64,000 bases of DNA from Sphaerospermopsis sp. SIO1G1 (GTDB lineage Bacteria; Cyanobacteriota; Cyanobacteriia; Cyanobacteriales; Nostocaceae): contig JAAHFX010000002.1 of NCBI GenBank assembly GCA_010672785.1, positions 530,667 to 594,666 on the forward strand. The letters are read 5' to 3'. Each line of letters starts with the position of its first letter. The first letter of the stretch is position 1. Both the position numbers and the translations under genes were made by a program. Below the pieces are notes generated by a model, which saw only the letters and a program-made list of their open reading frames with translations, was not told the DNA's origin and searched no databases. Positions 8,390-17,033 of the stretch are shown here, piece by piece.

Positions 8390-10546
8390 ATGTCTCAAAC
8401 TAACCAGGACAATTCTGCATCTACATCCAATCAAGAACAAGATACTAGGAAGCTACTAAAACTGATTTCATACTTAGGATCTTTATATATACAAAGACGT
8501 TATTTTCCATATGATACATATGAATATAACTACAACTATCTGAATCCTTTAGCAATCACAAATGTACCTGAAAATCAGATTTTAGAAAGATTATTCGGTT
8601 TACCTTTCCCTAAAATACCTCAAGGTGAATTTCCCAGTTTCAAGTGGATAGCTAAAGTTGCATTTCGTGCAGTTATTATTTTTATTAACAGTTCTCTAGC
8701 TAAAAAACTAGAACCTTCAGAATCAACTGTTATTGCTAGTAAATTGCAACAACTAGAAAATCAAGAAGAATCAAGTGATTTCCTAGAAAAATTTAAATCA
8801 GTCTTACAGGAAATTGATCAAGAACTACAAGTTGATGAGCAACTGCAAAAAGCCGATCAAAAGGGTCTAAAATCTAGAAAAAGTGGCATTTTGGGTTTGA
8901 TTGAAAACGAAGCTAAAGAAGTTAAAAACAAGACTTCTAAATTTTTAAATCGCAGTGTCGAAGATTTAGAAAAAGATTTAGATGCTAGTGAAAAAGCCGC
9001 AATCGCTAGTCTTCAGGAAATAGTTAAATATACTAGTAAACTAGCAGAACTAGCAGAAAGTAAAGTTCCTACTACACAGTTATATGCTAATAATCTTAGC
9101 CTTGTAGATTACAATAATCAATTCCAAATTATACCCAAGCCGGCAATTTCTAATACATTCCAACAAGATTTAATTTTTGCTTATCTGCAAGTCGGAGGTT
9201 ATAACCCAGTTGTAATTGAGCAGATAAATCAACTTGATTCACGCATAGAAATTACCGCCACACAATATGCTGATGTTGCTCAAAAATTCGGAGTTAATGA
9301 TTCTCTGAATACAGCACTTGAAGATGGCCGTATTTATTTAGCAGACTATTCTATTTTAGCAGGTTTGGTAAATGGTACTTATCCAGAACAACAAAAGTAT
9401 GTTACTGCTCCCTTAGCATTATTTGCAGTACCACCAGTTGGTAGTACATCTCGTTCTTTATTTCCAGTAGCAATTAGTTATAATCAAACTTCAATTAGTA
9501 ATCAGCGAGTGCTATTTACACCTCTAGATGCTGATGCGAATGGAGAACCTTGGATGACTGCTAAGAATATTGTCGAAATGGCAAATTCTAACTATCATGA
9601 ATTAATCAGTCACTTAGGTCGCACTCATTTAGTTGTTGAAGCTTTTGTTGTACCAACTAATAAGTTACCTGATAATCATCCTTTAAAATGCCTACTCATA
9701 CCTCATCTTGAGGGGACATTATTTATTAACTATGGCGCTCATGCTGTTTTAGTAGCACCAGGAGGTACTGTGGATTCCCTACTGGGTAGCAGTATAGGTG
9801 CTGATACATCACTAGCTGCTAAAGCTACACAAAGCTACTTATTTAACTTTAATGATATTGCTTTTCCCAAAACTTTAGAAAATCGTGGTGTTAATGACAA
9901 AGTTAAGTTACCAACCTATCCTTACCGTGATGATGGATTATTAATTTGGGATGCGATTGAAAGTTGGGTAACTGATTATTTCAACCTCTTATACAGCAGT
10001 GATGCAGAAGTTGCCAATGATCAAGATATACAGAAATGGGCATCTACGTTAGTTTCTCATGAAGGTGGTCGTTTACAGAATTTTGGTGATGATGGTAAAG
10101 GAGAAATTAAAACAGTAAGTTATTTAGTGCAAGCTGTTTCCACAGTGATTTTTACAGCTAGCGCTCAACACGCTGCGGTGAACTTTGCTCAAAAGGAATT
10201 CATGATGTATACACCTGCTTGTCCACTTGCACGTTATCTCCCAGCACCAACAAACACTCAAGAAACAAAAAGTTTCATTGAGGGATTACCATCACTAGAA
10301 CAAGCTTCAGGGCAAATAGATTTACTTTACTTACTCGGTTCAGTCCACTATACACAACTTGGTCATTATTCTGAATCAGCTTTTCCAGATCAGAATCAAG
10401 TCAAACCTGCTTTGGATAAATTCCATGCACAGCTAGATGAAATTACAAAGGAAATTCAAAAGCGCAATATTCAACTTAAACTTGAAGGATTGATACCTTA
10501 TGAGTTTTTGATACCTGCAAAGATTCCTCAAAGTATCAATATCTAA
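8390..10546 (+). CDS. Lipoxygenase (non-haem iron, linoleate type)
   Basis: This 718-residue protein has the catalytic core of plant-type lipoxygenases but no N-terminal PLAT domain. The iron ligands are all visible: H403 and H408 in YHELISHLGRTH, H594 and N598 in QHAAVNF, and the C-terminal isoleucine I718 (protein ends QSINI). Supporting signatures are LVVEAFVVPTNK, NHPLKCLLIPH and DDGLLIWDAIESWV. It should dioxygenate polyunsaturated fatty acids to hydroperoxides, the first step towards oxylipins. Residues 100-215 form a charged, partly coiled insertion before the core. No signal peptide is seen. It stands alone as a transcription unit after the histidine kinase; low GC suggests acquired DNA. 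The family call is firm; regiospecificity cannot be read from the sequence. Confidence 0.93.
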   Translation: MSQTNQDNSASTSNQEQDTRKLLKLISYLGSLYIQRRYFPYDTYEYNYNYLNPLAITNVPENQILERLFGLPFPKIPQGEFPSFKWIAKVAFRAVIIFINSSLAKKLEPSESTVIASKLQQLENQEESSDFLEKFKSVLQEIDQELQVDEQLQKADQKGLKSRKSGILGLIENEAKEVKNKTSKFLNRSVEDLEKDLDASEKAAIASLQEIVKYTSKLAELAESKVPTTQLYANNLSLVDYNNQFQIIPKPAISNTFQQDLIFAYLQVGGYNPVVIEQINQLDSRIEITATQYADVAQKFGVNDSLNTALEDGRIYLADYSILAGLVNGTYPEQQKYVTAPLALFAVPPVGSTSRSLFPVAISYNQTSISNQRVLFTPLDADANGEPWMTAKNIVEMANSNYHELISHLGRTHLVVEAFVVPTNKLPDNHPLKCLLIPHLEGTLFINYGAHAVLVAPGGTVDSLLGSSIGADTSLAAKATQSYLFNFNDIAFPKTLENRGVNDKVKLPTYPYRDDGLLIWDAIESWVTDYFNLLYSSDAEVANDQDIQKWASTLVSHEGGRLQNFGDDGKGEIKTVSYLVQAVSTVIFTASAQHAAVNFAQKEFMMYTPACPLARYLPAPTNTQETKSFIEGLPSLEQASGQIDLLYLLGSVHYTQLGHYSESAFPDQNQVKPALDKFHAQLDEITKEIQKRNIQLKLEGLIPYEFLIPAKIPQSINI

Positions 10547-10559
10547 CGTACCGTTTTGC

Positions 10560-10876
10560 TGAAAAATTTATTTGTTGCGTCTAGGGAACAGGGAACAGTC
10601 TCAAGAGTTGCATAGGAAGATTTTGATTTTAAATCAAACCTAAATGCAATGTTCCCAAGTTCCCACGTTATCAAAGATTGCTCTTTTTAAAAGCAAAAGT
10701 TGCCAAAACCTTTTACCTGTAAAGATTTGAGATTGAGAAAGTGTAAGCTTTTGAGGGGTAAGCACTAAAAAACCTTGCACTTGTTTGATTTGGAGAGATT
10801 GAAAAGTAGTTTTTCAGTTCTCTCCCTGCTCCCTGTCTTTGATCCTCTACGACAAGACTTTTTCAGCAACCCCCAT
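10560..10876. repeat. Family C composite element (copy C2)
   Basis: The left end is TTTGCTGAAAAA and the right end ACTTTTTCAGCAACCCCC. GGGAACA heptamers lie near the left and typical 'aaccttgcacttg' text in the middle. It is longer than most copies and may be two elements joined. Confidence 0.65.
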
Positions 10877-10877
10877 A

Positions 10878-10973
10878 TTATTGGCGGGCAAGATGCCCAC
10901 CCCACACAAGATGCCCACCCCACAAGAGTTTCATGATTGTGATTTGTACCTCATTGCAGCTAAATAGGCTGTA
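10878..10973. repeat. Family A element, worn copy (A3) with internal duplication
   Basis: Minus orientation relative to A2. It lacks the left terminus, has the core GATGCCCACCCCACA twice in tandem, and keeps GTACCTC and a decayed right end GGCTGTA. It ends at the base before the ferredoxin stop codon. Confidence 0.7.
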
Positions 10974-11207
10974 TTACCAAGTTGGATCGCTAAAAAGATG
11001 TATGGTTAATTCCTCTTTTTCTGGAGGAACAGGAGTTAAACAAGCGCGGATCACTTCTCCATCATCCAATTCCACAGTACAAGCGTGACAAGTTCCCATT
11101 AAACAACCAGTGGGAATTGATACTCCTGCTCTATCTGCAACATCTAATAAAGGTTCTCCAACTTCGGCTTCAACAGTAACATTATCTGGCAGAAAACGAA
11201 TCTTCAT
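10974..11207 (-). CDS. Small 2Fe-2S ferredoxin-like protein
   Basis: This 77-residue protein is counted from the ATG at 11207; a TTG at 11216 would add three residues. Four cysteines, C35, C40, C43 and C56, form C-x4-C-x2-C-x12-C in TGCLMGTCHACTVELDDGE, a plant-type 2Fe-2S binding loop with an unusually short spacing to the last cysteine. It is a soluble electron carrier with unknown partners. It begins 24 bases after the cobQ stop codon on the same strand and is probably co-transcribed, so electron supply to a cobamide-related or other oxidoreductase is possible but unproven. A worn family A element abuts its stop codon exactly. Confidence 0.85.
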   Translation of the reverse strand: MKIRFLPDNVTVEAEVGEPLLDVADRAGVSIPTGCLMGTCHACTVELDDGEVIRACLTPVPPEKEELTIHLFSDPTW

Positions 11208-11231
11208 AGTAATCAATTATTAAATCTGTAA

Positions 11232-12707
11232 CTAAGACAAAAATGGAGTTAAATTTAAGTGAGTTTCGATTTCATTCGCAATAGAATCTAAAATTTGTTC
11301 TCGTTGATCTCGATAATTAGCTACACCTGTAGGTAAAGATTTTAAACCTCTTTGTTGACGTAAACGATTTAACCATGCACGTCTCCAAGGACCATTATCA
11401 AAAATTCCATGTAAATAAGTACCCCACACAGATTGACAATTATCTACTAAACCTAAGTTAACATCGTCAAATAAAGCTTGGTACGAGGAATTATTTGTTG
11501 GTTGTTCAACGCGCGATCGCCCTTGATGAATTTCAAACCCATTTACAGGTAAACCCATTTGCGGATGATTAGAAGTTACTTGACGCTGGCGGGCTATTTT
11601 TTGTCCTGTAATGACTGTTTTCATGGGGAATAAATTTAACCCTTCATATCTACCTGCTTGGCCTTCTACTCCTTCAGGATCAGCTACCATTTCGCCTAAC
11701 ATTTGGAAACCACCACAAATCCCTAAAACAGTTCCTCCAGAAGCTGCATAGTTTTGAATTGCTTCCGCCATACCAGTTTTTCGTAGTAGCACTAAATCTG
11801 GAATTGTAGTTTTCGTACCAGGAATAATTACTGCGTCTGGATGTCCTAAATCTTGCTTGGGGCTGAGATATTTTACTGATACACTGGCTTCTGATTCTAA
11901 TGGATCAAAATCAGTAAAGTTAGAAATTCTCGGTAAACGAATAACGGCAATATTTAATTCTGACTGCTCTTTATGGGTTTTCCGTTCTAATAAGTCTAAA
12001 GAATCTTCAGCGGGAAACACTTCCTGAAGGTAAGGAATAACCCCAACCACAGGAATTCCTGTTTTTTCCTCTAACCATTTAATACCTGGTTCAAGAATGG
12101 ATCTTTGTCCCCGGAATTTATTAATTACTACCCCTTTAATTAACGCTCGTTCTTCCGGTTCTAATAATTCTAAAGTTCCGACTACGTGAGCAAATGCACC
12201 ACCTCGATCAATATCTACTACTAATAAGGTGGGAGCATTCAAATGTTTTGCTACCCTCATGTTAGTTAAATCTCGGTGCTTGAGGTTAATTTCTGCGGGA
12301 CTTCCTGCACCTTCGCATACTACTAAATCAAATTCTGTTTCTAATAGTTTGAGTGATTCTGTGATTGTGCGCCAACCAATTTCAAAATATTGAGCATAAT
12401 AATCTTTAGCATTTACTTTACCAACTGGTCTACCTCTGATAATGATCTGGGAAGTCATATCACCTTGGGGTTTAAGTAAAATTGGATTCATTTCTACCAA
12501 GGGTGATACACCCGCAGACCAAGCTTGCACTGCTTGAGCATAACCAATTTCCCCACCATTGGCGGTGACATAGGCGTTTAATGCCATATTTTGACCTTTG
12601 AAGGGAGCAACTCGCCAACCACGGCGTGAGAGAATACGACAAATGGCTGTGGTTATGAGTGATTTACCAGCGTGGGATGTAGTTCCCACTACCATGATTG
12701 ATTTCAT
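11232..12707 (-). CDS. cobQ: Cobyric acid synthase (CobQ/CbiP)
   Basis: This 491-residue enzyme amidates four carboxyl side chains of adenosyl-cobyrinate diamide in cobalamin or pseudocobalamin synthesis, using glutamine and ATP. The N-terminal half is a dethiobiotin-synthetase-like P-loop domain (MVVGTTSHAGKS, then PFKGQNMALNAYVT). The C-terminal half is a class I glutamine amidotransferase with the nucleophile elbow GICGGFQMLG and a later WGTYLHGIFDN carrying the catalytic histidine. Length is standard. The ATG at 12707 is clear. I saw no cobalamin riboswitch in the 200 bases upstream. The ferredoxin gene follows after 24 bases. A cobalt/nickel transporter lies about 17 kb away and may supply the same pathway. 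Confidence 0.96.
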   Translation of the reverse strand: MKSIMVVGTTSHAGKSLITTAICRILSRRGWRVAPFKGQNMALNAYVTANGGEIGYAQAVQAWSAGVSPLVEMNPILLKPQGDMTSQIIIRGRPVGKVNAKDYYAQYFEIGWRTITESLKLLETEFDLVVCEGAGSPAEINLKHRDLTNMRVAKHLNAPTLLVVDIDRGGAFAHVVGTLELLEPEERALIKGVVINKFRGQRSILEPGIKWLEEKTGIPVVGVIPYLQEVFPAEDSLDLLERKTHKEQSELNIAVIRLPRISNFTDFDPLESEASVSVKYLSPKQDLGHPDAVIIPGTKTTIPDLVLLRKTGMAEAIQNYAASGGTVLGICGGFQMLGEMVADPEGVEGQAGRYEGLNLFPMKTVITGQKIARQRQVTSNHPQMGLPVNGFEIHQGRSRVEQPTNNSSYQALFDDVNLGLVDNCQSVWGTYLHGIFDNGPWRRAWLNRLRQQRGLKSLPTGVANYRDQREQILDSIANEIETHLNLTPFLS

Positions 12708-12911
12708 AAATTCCCTTTTATTTCTATAGTTTTCTATGTTTTCTAAGAATTACTACAATTTCAGGTTTAAGATTTTATGATGTGCCAGTATCCTCATCAC
12801 ACCAAAAAAAGTAGATAAACAAAATCAGTCTGCTCAACCCTAGCTAGCTACTGTGTTTTCTTTACCTAATCTTTACTTTGGCTTGCTTATTCAATCATGT
12901 CAATTTTTTGG

Positions 12912-13316
12912 CTAGAAAGGTAGTCTCAACCAACGAGTCATAGCATTATTGAGGCGATCGCCCAAGGAAGGACGAGGAAAATTTGTATCTAAAAACTTTT
13001 CTACTAATTTATATCCTAATGGTGTGAGGCGAAAACCGTCTGTGATACCTTGGCCGTCCACTTCTCTCCTCAATATCCCCACTTCAATTAACCAACATAA
13101 AGCATTATCACAGACTAATTCTGATAATGGGTGTTTGGTATAACCTTGTTGAACTCCTATTTCTGTGGCGATCGCACCCAAGTTAATACTTTGGCTTTGC
13201 ATAGCTACAAATAAACTCAAGTTGAAAGGTGAACAAATTACCGATCTCTCTGCTCTTTCTATTGTTTTTTGAGTATAAACAAAGGGTTTTGACTTTGGTG
13301 AGTTTACTGTGGTCAT
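12912..13316 (-). CDS. Conserved cyanobacterial protein (Npun_F0494-like), winged-helix look
   Basis: This 134-residue soluble protein resembles a family I know only from cyanobacteria. The segment INLGAIATEIG (about 45-56) followed by NALCWLIEVGILRREVDG and DGFRLTPLGYKLVEKF reads like a winged-helix fold, with recognition-helix and wing-like elements. That suggests a DNA-binding or structural role; no experimental function is known to me. It is transcribed alone, divergent from the peroxiredoxin gene and about 200 bases upstream of cobQ on the same strand. Two HIP1 sites lie within it. The family name is from memory and moderately sure. Confidence 0.7.
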   Translation of the reverse strand: MTTVNSPKSKPFVYTQKTIERAERSVICSPFNLSLFVAMQSQSINLGAIATEIGVQQGYTKHPLSELVCDNALCWLIEVGILRREVDGQGITDGFRLTPLGYKLVEKFLDTNFPRPSLGDRLNNAMTRWLRLPF

Positions 13317-13529
13317 AGTTTTATCGCTGAAGGAAATGGCATAAGAAGTAAGGAACTGAGTTCTTTGCTGGATGGAGGTTTTCGGTTAAGTTGACATCAA
13401 TAATGAGGTTCTTCTTCTTTGCACCCCACCCTCTGCTTATTCTGACTCTTTGATCTCCTCTTCCTTGTTTATTGTAAAGTATTGTAAAATCTCTAGAGCA
13501 TTAACAGTCTGAAATAGGAAAAGTTCATT

Positions 13530-13967
13530 ATGGCACTAGCAGTTGGCACAAAAGCACCTACATTTACAGTTAAAGATACAAGCGGTAACACAGTCTCATT
13601 ATCTGATTTTGCTGGCAAAACAGTAGTTTTGTATTTTTATCCCAAAGATGATACTCCAGGTTGTACCAAACAAGCTTGCAGTTTCCGGGATGCTCAACCA
13701 GAATACAAAGGTAAGGATGTTGTAGTGTTGGGAGTTAGTGCTGATGATGAAGCATCTCACCAAGCATTTACTGCTAAATATAATCTCAATTTTCCCTTAT
13801 TAGCAGATACAGATCAAGCTTTGATTAAAGCCTATGATGTTGATGGTGGTGGTTATGCTAAACGTGTGACTTTTGTGATCAGCCCCGAAGGTCAAATTAC
13901 CCACGTTGATGCTTCTGTGAACACATCTACCCATGCCAGCGACATCCTAGCACAATTAGGTTTGTAA
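13530..13967 (+). CDS. prxQ: Peroxiredoxin Q / bacterioferritin comigratory protein
   Basis: This 145-residue thiol peroxidase has the AhpC/TSA thioredoxin-like fold. The peroxidatic cysteine C45 lies in KDDTPGCTKQAC, and the resolving cysteine is probably C50, the spacing of atypical two-cysteine PrxQ enzymes. It reduces hydrogen peroxide and organic peroxides with electrons from thioredoxin. AGGAAAAG eight bases upstream is a ribosome binding site. It is monocistronic; the convergent gene at 14404-14790 and a bidirectional terminator lie downstream, beyond a family C element with a nested family A copy. The assignment is secure. Confidence 0.95.
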   Translation: MALAVGTKAPTFTVKDTSGNTVSLSDFAGKTVVLYFYPKDDTPGCTKQACSFRDAQPEYKGKDVVVLGVSADDEASHQAFTAKYNLNFPLLADTDQALIKAYDVDGGGYAKRVTFVISPEGQITHVDASVNTSTHASDILAQLGL

Positions 13968-13991
13968 TCTATTAACAAGCAAATATCTAAA

Positions 13992-14340
13992 TAGGGGTTG
14001 CTGAAAAAGTCTTGTCGTGAAGATAGGGAATAGGGAAGAGGGAACAGGGAACAGTTTCAAGAGTTGGATAGGAGCGATTTTTCCGTTAACCAGGAATTAC
14101 AGCAGATTTCTTTGCTATGAGGTACAATTAATAATCATGAAACTCTTGTGGGGTGGGCCGGACAGCCCGCCAATAGTGTACCTCATTACACCGGAAAGTG
14201 CTGTAAATGCAAGGTTTTTAAGTTTCCAGCTGATAAAAGCTTGCACCTTTTTTACCTAAAAATGCTTCAAAGCCCTTACCTATAACGGTTTCAGTTTTAT
14301 ATGCCTGACGGCACGCTACGCGGACAGCAAGCCCTACTTA
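13992..14340. repeat. Family C element (copy C3) interrupted by a family A copy
   Basis: It starts AGGGGTTGCTGAAAAAGT and ends with the conserved block CACGCTACGCGGACAGCAAGCCCTA. GGGAACA-type heptamers follow the left end. Family A copy A4 (14098-14205) splits it. Confidence 0.8.
14098..14205. repeat. Family A element (copy A4), nested in C3
   Basis: 108 bp from TACAGCAGATTTC to GGAAAGTGCTGTA. The core is the 'GGGCCGGACAGCCCGCC' variant. Its frame gives a spurious ORF at 14017-14259. Confidence 0.85.
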
Positions 14341-14356
14341 CATTCAGAAATCAAAA

Positions 14357-14398
14357 CCTCAACTTTAACCTACTCAGGATCAGAAGTTGAGGCTTTTT
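14357..14398 (+). terminator. Bidirectional intrinsic terminator
   Basis: CCTCAACTT at 14357-14365 pairs with AAGTTGAGG at 14384-14392, followed by CTTTTT. On the minus strand the same stem is followed by TTTTGATTT. It sits between the convergent prxQ gene and the gene at 14404-14790. Confidence 0.75.
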
Positions 14399-14403
14399 GT
14401 TGG

Positions 14404-14790
14404 TCATTTATTAGCAGGTAAAGTAATTAATGGGGCTGCATTATCACCATTGAGATTTTGTAAATTAGTATTTTGTGGTTGATTTTGTAAAAGTTTTTTT
14501 TGTTTAGCTCTAAAAGCTGCTGCTGCGTCATTGATTTGTTGATTCTGTTGTCGAGAATCCCAATTGATTGTACCAAATTGGGCGCGGTGCATCAAATCAA
14601 AAATATTAAAATCAGAACCATTACTAAATAATGAGTTAGAATCTCTATCTGTTTCTAAACTACTAAAAGGTTGTTCTGTATTAGCCACACTGGGTTGTGA
14701 AGCTAATAAGGAAGCTACACTTAGACCAGCAAATGTAGTTATGATAATTTTGGGTATTGATAATAAGGATGTTTTCATGATTCCCTTCAC
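14404..14790 (-). CDS. Secreted protein of unknown function
   Basis: This 128-residue protein has a clear signal peptide: a basic start, a hydrophobic run TTFAGLSVASLLA, and the likely cleavage site SVANT near residue 36. The mature part is polar, rich in N, Q, D and S, with FDLMHRAQFGTINWDSRQQ and a helical AAAAFRAKQKKLL segment. I recognise no domain. An internal in-frame ATG (residue 5) could also serve as start. It probably acts in the periplasm or outside the cell. It is monocistronic; the terminator just downstream serves it. A composite repeat lies upstream. Confidence 0.65.
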   Translation of the reverse strand: MKGIMKTSLLSIPKIIITTFAGLSVASLLASQPSVANTEQPFSSLETDRDSNSLFSNGSDFNIFDLMHRAQFGTINWDSRQQNQQINDAAAAFRAKQKKLLQNQPQNTNLQNLNGDNAAPLITLPANK

Positions 14791-14849
14791 TTTTTGATAA
14801 TTTGATCTTGTTTTAATTTTAATAGGGGTAAGGTAAAGTCAGGCAAAAT

Positions 14850-15097
14850 TACAGCAGATTTCGTGGCAATGAGGTACAAATCATAATCATCAGAAATTAC
14901 ACAAAATATCTCTTGTAACCCTCATTCCTCTGTGTTCTCTGTGCCTGGAGTGGTATGTCTTCGACACGCTACGCGAACGATTATTCCATAGCTTGTGCAT
15001 AAGTCCTAATCATAAAACTCTTGTGGGGTGGGCATCTTGTGTGGGGTGGGCATCTTGCCTGCCAATCATATACCCCATGACACCAGAAAGTGTTGTA
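14850..15097. repeat. Family A element (copy A5) split by a nested family B element
   Basis: TACAGCAGATTTC at the left and CAGAAAGTGTTGTA at the right. Removing 14891-15008 restores a normal family A copy of about 130 bp that still carries a duplicated 'GTGGGGTGGGCATCTTG'. ATCAT flanks the insert on both sides, consistent with a target duplication. Confidence 0.7.
14891..15008. repeat. Family B element nested in A5
   Basis: The right end GCATAAGTCCTA and the interior TCATTCCTCTGTGTTCTCTGTG identify a type 2 family B copy in reverse orientation; the left end is worn. It also carries CGACACGCTACGCGAACG. Confidence 0.65.
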
Positions 15098-15291
15098 ATG
15101 TTTTCCCAGGGTGGAGTGATATCATGTCCGCATAATCACTTGCGATATAACTGGTGTGTGCAGAAATCAGAAAATTATTTTCCCCCTGCACCCTGCTGCC
15201 TTAATGATAAGTATTTAACCGGACATGATATGAGGGAGAAGAAAAATCTCCACACCCAACTCTGAACGAATATTTTGTTGATTAGTCCGAT

Positions 15292-16167
15292 TTAAGCAAG
15301 AGTTTTGCGTAATTGGGGTTGAATGCTGAGTAAACCCACTACAGCAAATCCTAGTAAGACTAATAATGCACTACCAAAAGTAACATCACCCCAAAAAGCG
15401 TGCATGACTACATCATTTAATCCCCAATTGCCATTTAAGTATAAGTAGCGGATGGGTTCAATAGCGTAGCTGAGGGGGTTCAAGGTGGCGACAATTTGTA
15501 ACCATCCTGGCATGAAAGACAATGGAGCTAGGGCGGTGCTGGCAAATAATAAAGGTAAGTTAGTAACAAATATTACTGCTATCAGTTCGATGTGTCCTGG
15601 GAGTGCAAAAGCTAAACCCAGGGAAATAGCAGTTACACCTAAAGCCAGTAAAAATACTATCATAGTGATCGCCGCCAAACCAGCAGTATCTGGTAAACCA
15701 GCGCCTAAAAATGCTGCTGCACCAACAATAACTGCGGCTTGTAGTAAACTTTGGCTAATAATAAAGATTGCGGAAGCAAAGACGATGGAAAAACGAGAAG
15801 CTAAAGGTGCTACCAGTAAGCGGTTTAAAAAGCCAAATTCCCGATCAAACATGACAGGTAAACCGGCGTTTAATGCACCAGCAAAAGCAGTAAATACAAT
15901 TACACCTGCTGCAAGAAATTGTCCGTAGTTGGTGGTGTCACCAAATAAACCTTTGGGGGCGTTTTGGAATAATGCACCAAACAATACCAACCACATTACA
16001 GGTTGAATAATTCCTGCTGCTAAACTGGAAGGACGACGTTGTAATTGGATGAATAAACGACGGGTTAATGCAGAGGTTTCTTGGACTATTTCTCCGAAGA
16101 AATTGGGTGTGGTTTCTGTAGATATAGAGGGAGAGGTTAGTTGCTGGAAATTAATTTCTGTCTTCAT
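15292..16167 (-). CDS. ABC-2 type transporter permease (DrrB-like)
   Basis: This 291-residue membrane protein has six hydrophobic segments. After an N-terminal cytoplasmic region (about 1-45, ending RRLFIQLQRRPSSL) come helices at about 50-70, 85-110, 130-155, 165-190 and 195-215, with the last at 265-285. The motif VMFDREFGFLNRLLVAP is typical of ABC-2 exporters of the daunorubicin/Nod type, which work as a homodimer with a separate ATPase. No ATPase gene adjoins it, so the partner must be elsewhere. The substrate is unknown, possibly lipid, polysaccharide or drug. ATG at 16167 is the start. It is divergent from the flavoprotein gene at 16452. Confidence 0.88.
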   Translation of the reverse strand: MKTEINFQQLTSPSISTETTPNFFGEIVQETSALTRRLFIQLQRRPSSLAAGIIQPVMWLVLFGALFQNAPKGLFGDTTNYGQFLAAGVIVFTAFAGALNAGLPVMFDREFGFLNRLLVAPLASRFSIVFASAIFIISQSLLQAAVIVGAAAFLGAGLPDTAGLAAITMIVFLLALGVTAISLGLAFALPGHIELIAVIFVTNLPLLFASTALAPLSFMPGWLQIVATLNPLSYAIEPIRYLYLNGNWGLNDVVMHAFWGDVTFGSALLVLLGFAVVGLLSIQPQLRKTLA

Positions 16168-16451
16168 AATATTTTTAACATTAGATATTTCCGAAAATGC
16201 TCAACTGCTTACTTGCAAAGCTTCCCAGAGAGCGATCGCCAACTGCCAAGATACTTTAATTATACGATAAAATTAGCTTGATAAATGTTAATGGTTGGTG
16301 GTTACTGCAAAAGTTGGACTTATTGAATTCAATTTTATTATGTAATTACCCAAACAAAATTAATTGCACATATTGATTCAACTAGGATATTTTTCTATAT
16401 TGATATTGATGCAATTTTATACAAACTAAAATTAAAAATCTAAAATTTAAA

Positions 16452-17033
16452 ATGTCTCTAGCACCTTGGCGAAGTTTAATTTCTCGCGCATTACATCAAA
16501 ATCGTAGTCTTGTTTACTCCCGCTATTTACAACTTGCAACGGTGCAAGAAAATGGTTTACCGGCAAATAGAACTATTGTTTTTCGTGGTTTTTTAGATGA
16601 TACTAACCAGTTAAAATTTATCACTGATATTCGCAGTGCAAAAGCTGAACAAATACCACAGCAACCAGCAGCAGAAATTTGTTGGTATTTTCCTAACTCT
16701 AGAGAACAATTTCGTATTTCTGGACAATTAATTTTGGTGAGTGCTAATTCTCATCCCCATTTACAACCTGCAAGAATAAAAATGTGGCAAGAATTAAGTG
16801 ATGCTGCACGGTTACAATTTGCTTGGCCTCAACCTGGAAAACAAAGAGTCACAAAACCAGAAGCTTTCACACCACCTGCACCCAATTCATCAGCACCATT
16901 AGAAACTTTTTGTTTATTATTACTTGAACCAACTAAAGTAGACCATTTACAATTGCGTGGTGAACCACAAAATAGAACGATTTATGAAATTAATATACAT
17001 CAAGAATGGGTTATTCAAGAAGTTAACCCTTAA
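16452..17033 (+). CDS. PPOX-type FMN-binding flavoprotein (Npun_F5749-like)
   Basis: This 193-residue protein matches the pyridoxamine-phosphate-oxidase-like split barrel. LATVQENGLPANRTIVFRGF (about 27-46) and RSAKAEQIPQQPAAEICWYF (about 61-80) are typical FMN-contacting regions, and the C-terminal LRGEPQNRTIYE matches the family's closing strand. I recall this subgroup as cyanobacterial and functionally untested. An FMN-dependent oxidoreductase is the safest description; true PdxH is an alternative but seems too divergent. It is convergent with murJ, and their stop codons share two bases (17031-17032; the coding intervals overlap by four). Confidence 0.82.
   Translation: MSLAPWRSLISRALHQNRSLVYSRYLQLATVQENGLPANRTIVFRGFLDDTNQLKFITDIRSAKAEQIPQQPAAEICWYFPNSREQFRISGQLILVSANSHPHLQPARIKMWQELSDAARLQFAWPQPGKQRVTKPEAFTPPAPNSSAPLETFCLLLLEPTKVDHLQLRGEPQNRTIYEINIHQEWVIQEVNP

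Noticed and set aside
12708..12911. Cobalamin riboswitch before cobQ
   Set aside because: I looked for the B12-box consensus (GCCACTG and neighbours) on the minus strand and did not see it; a covariance search would be decisive.
14017..14259. 80-codon plus-strand frame
   Set aside because: Runs through family C and nested family A elements; no ribosome binding site or family likeness.
14993..15265. 90-codon plus-strand frame
   Set aside because: Starts inside nested family B/A repeats and reads repeat-derived peptide (VGWASCLP repeated).
15485..15928. 147-codon plus-strand frame opposite the ABC-2 permease
   Set aside because: Antisense shadow of a strongly conserved membrane protein; composition (A/K/T/P-rich) is typical of such shadows.
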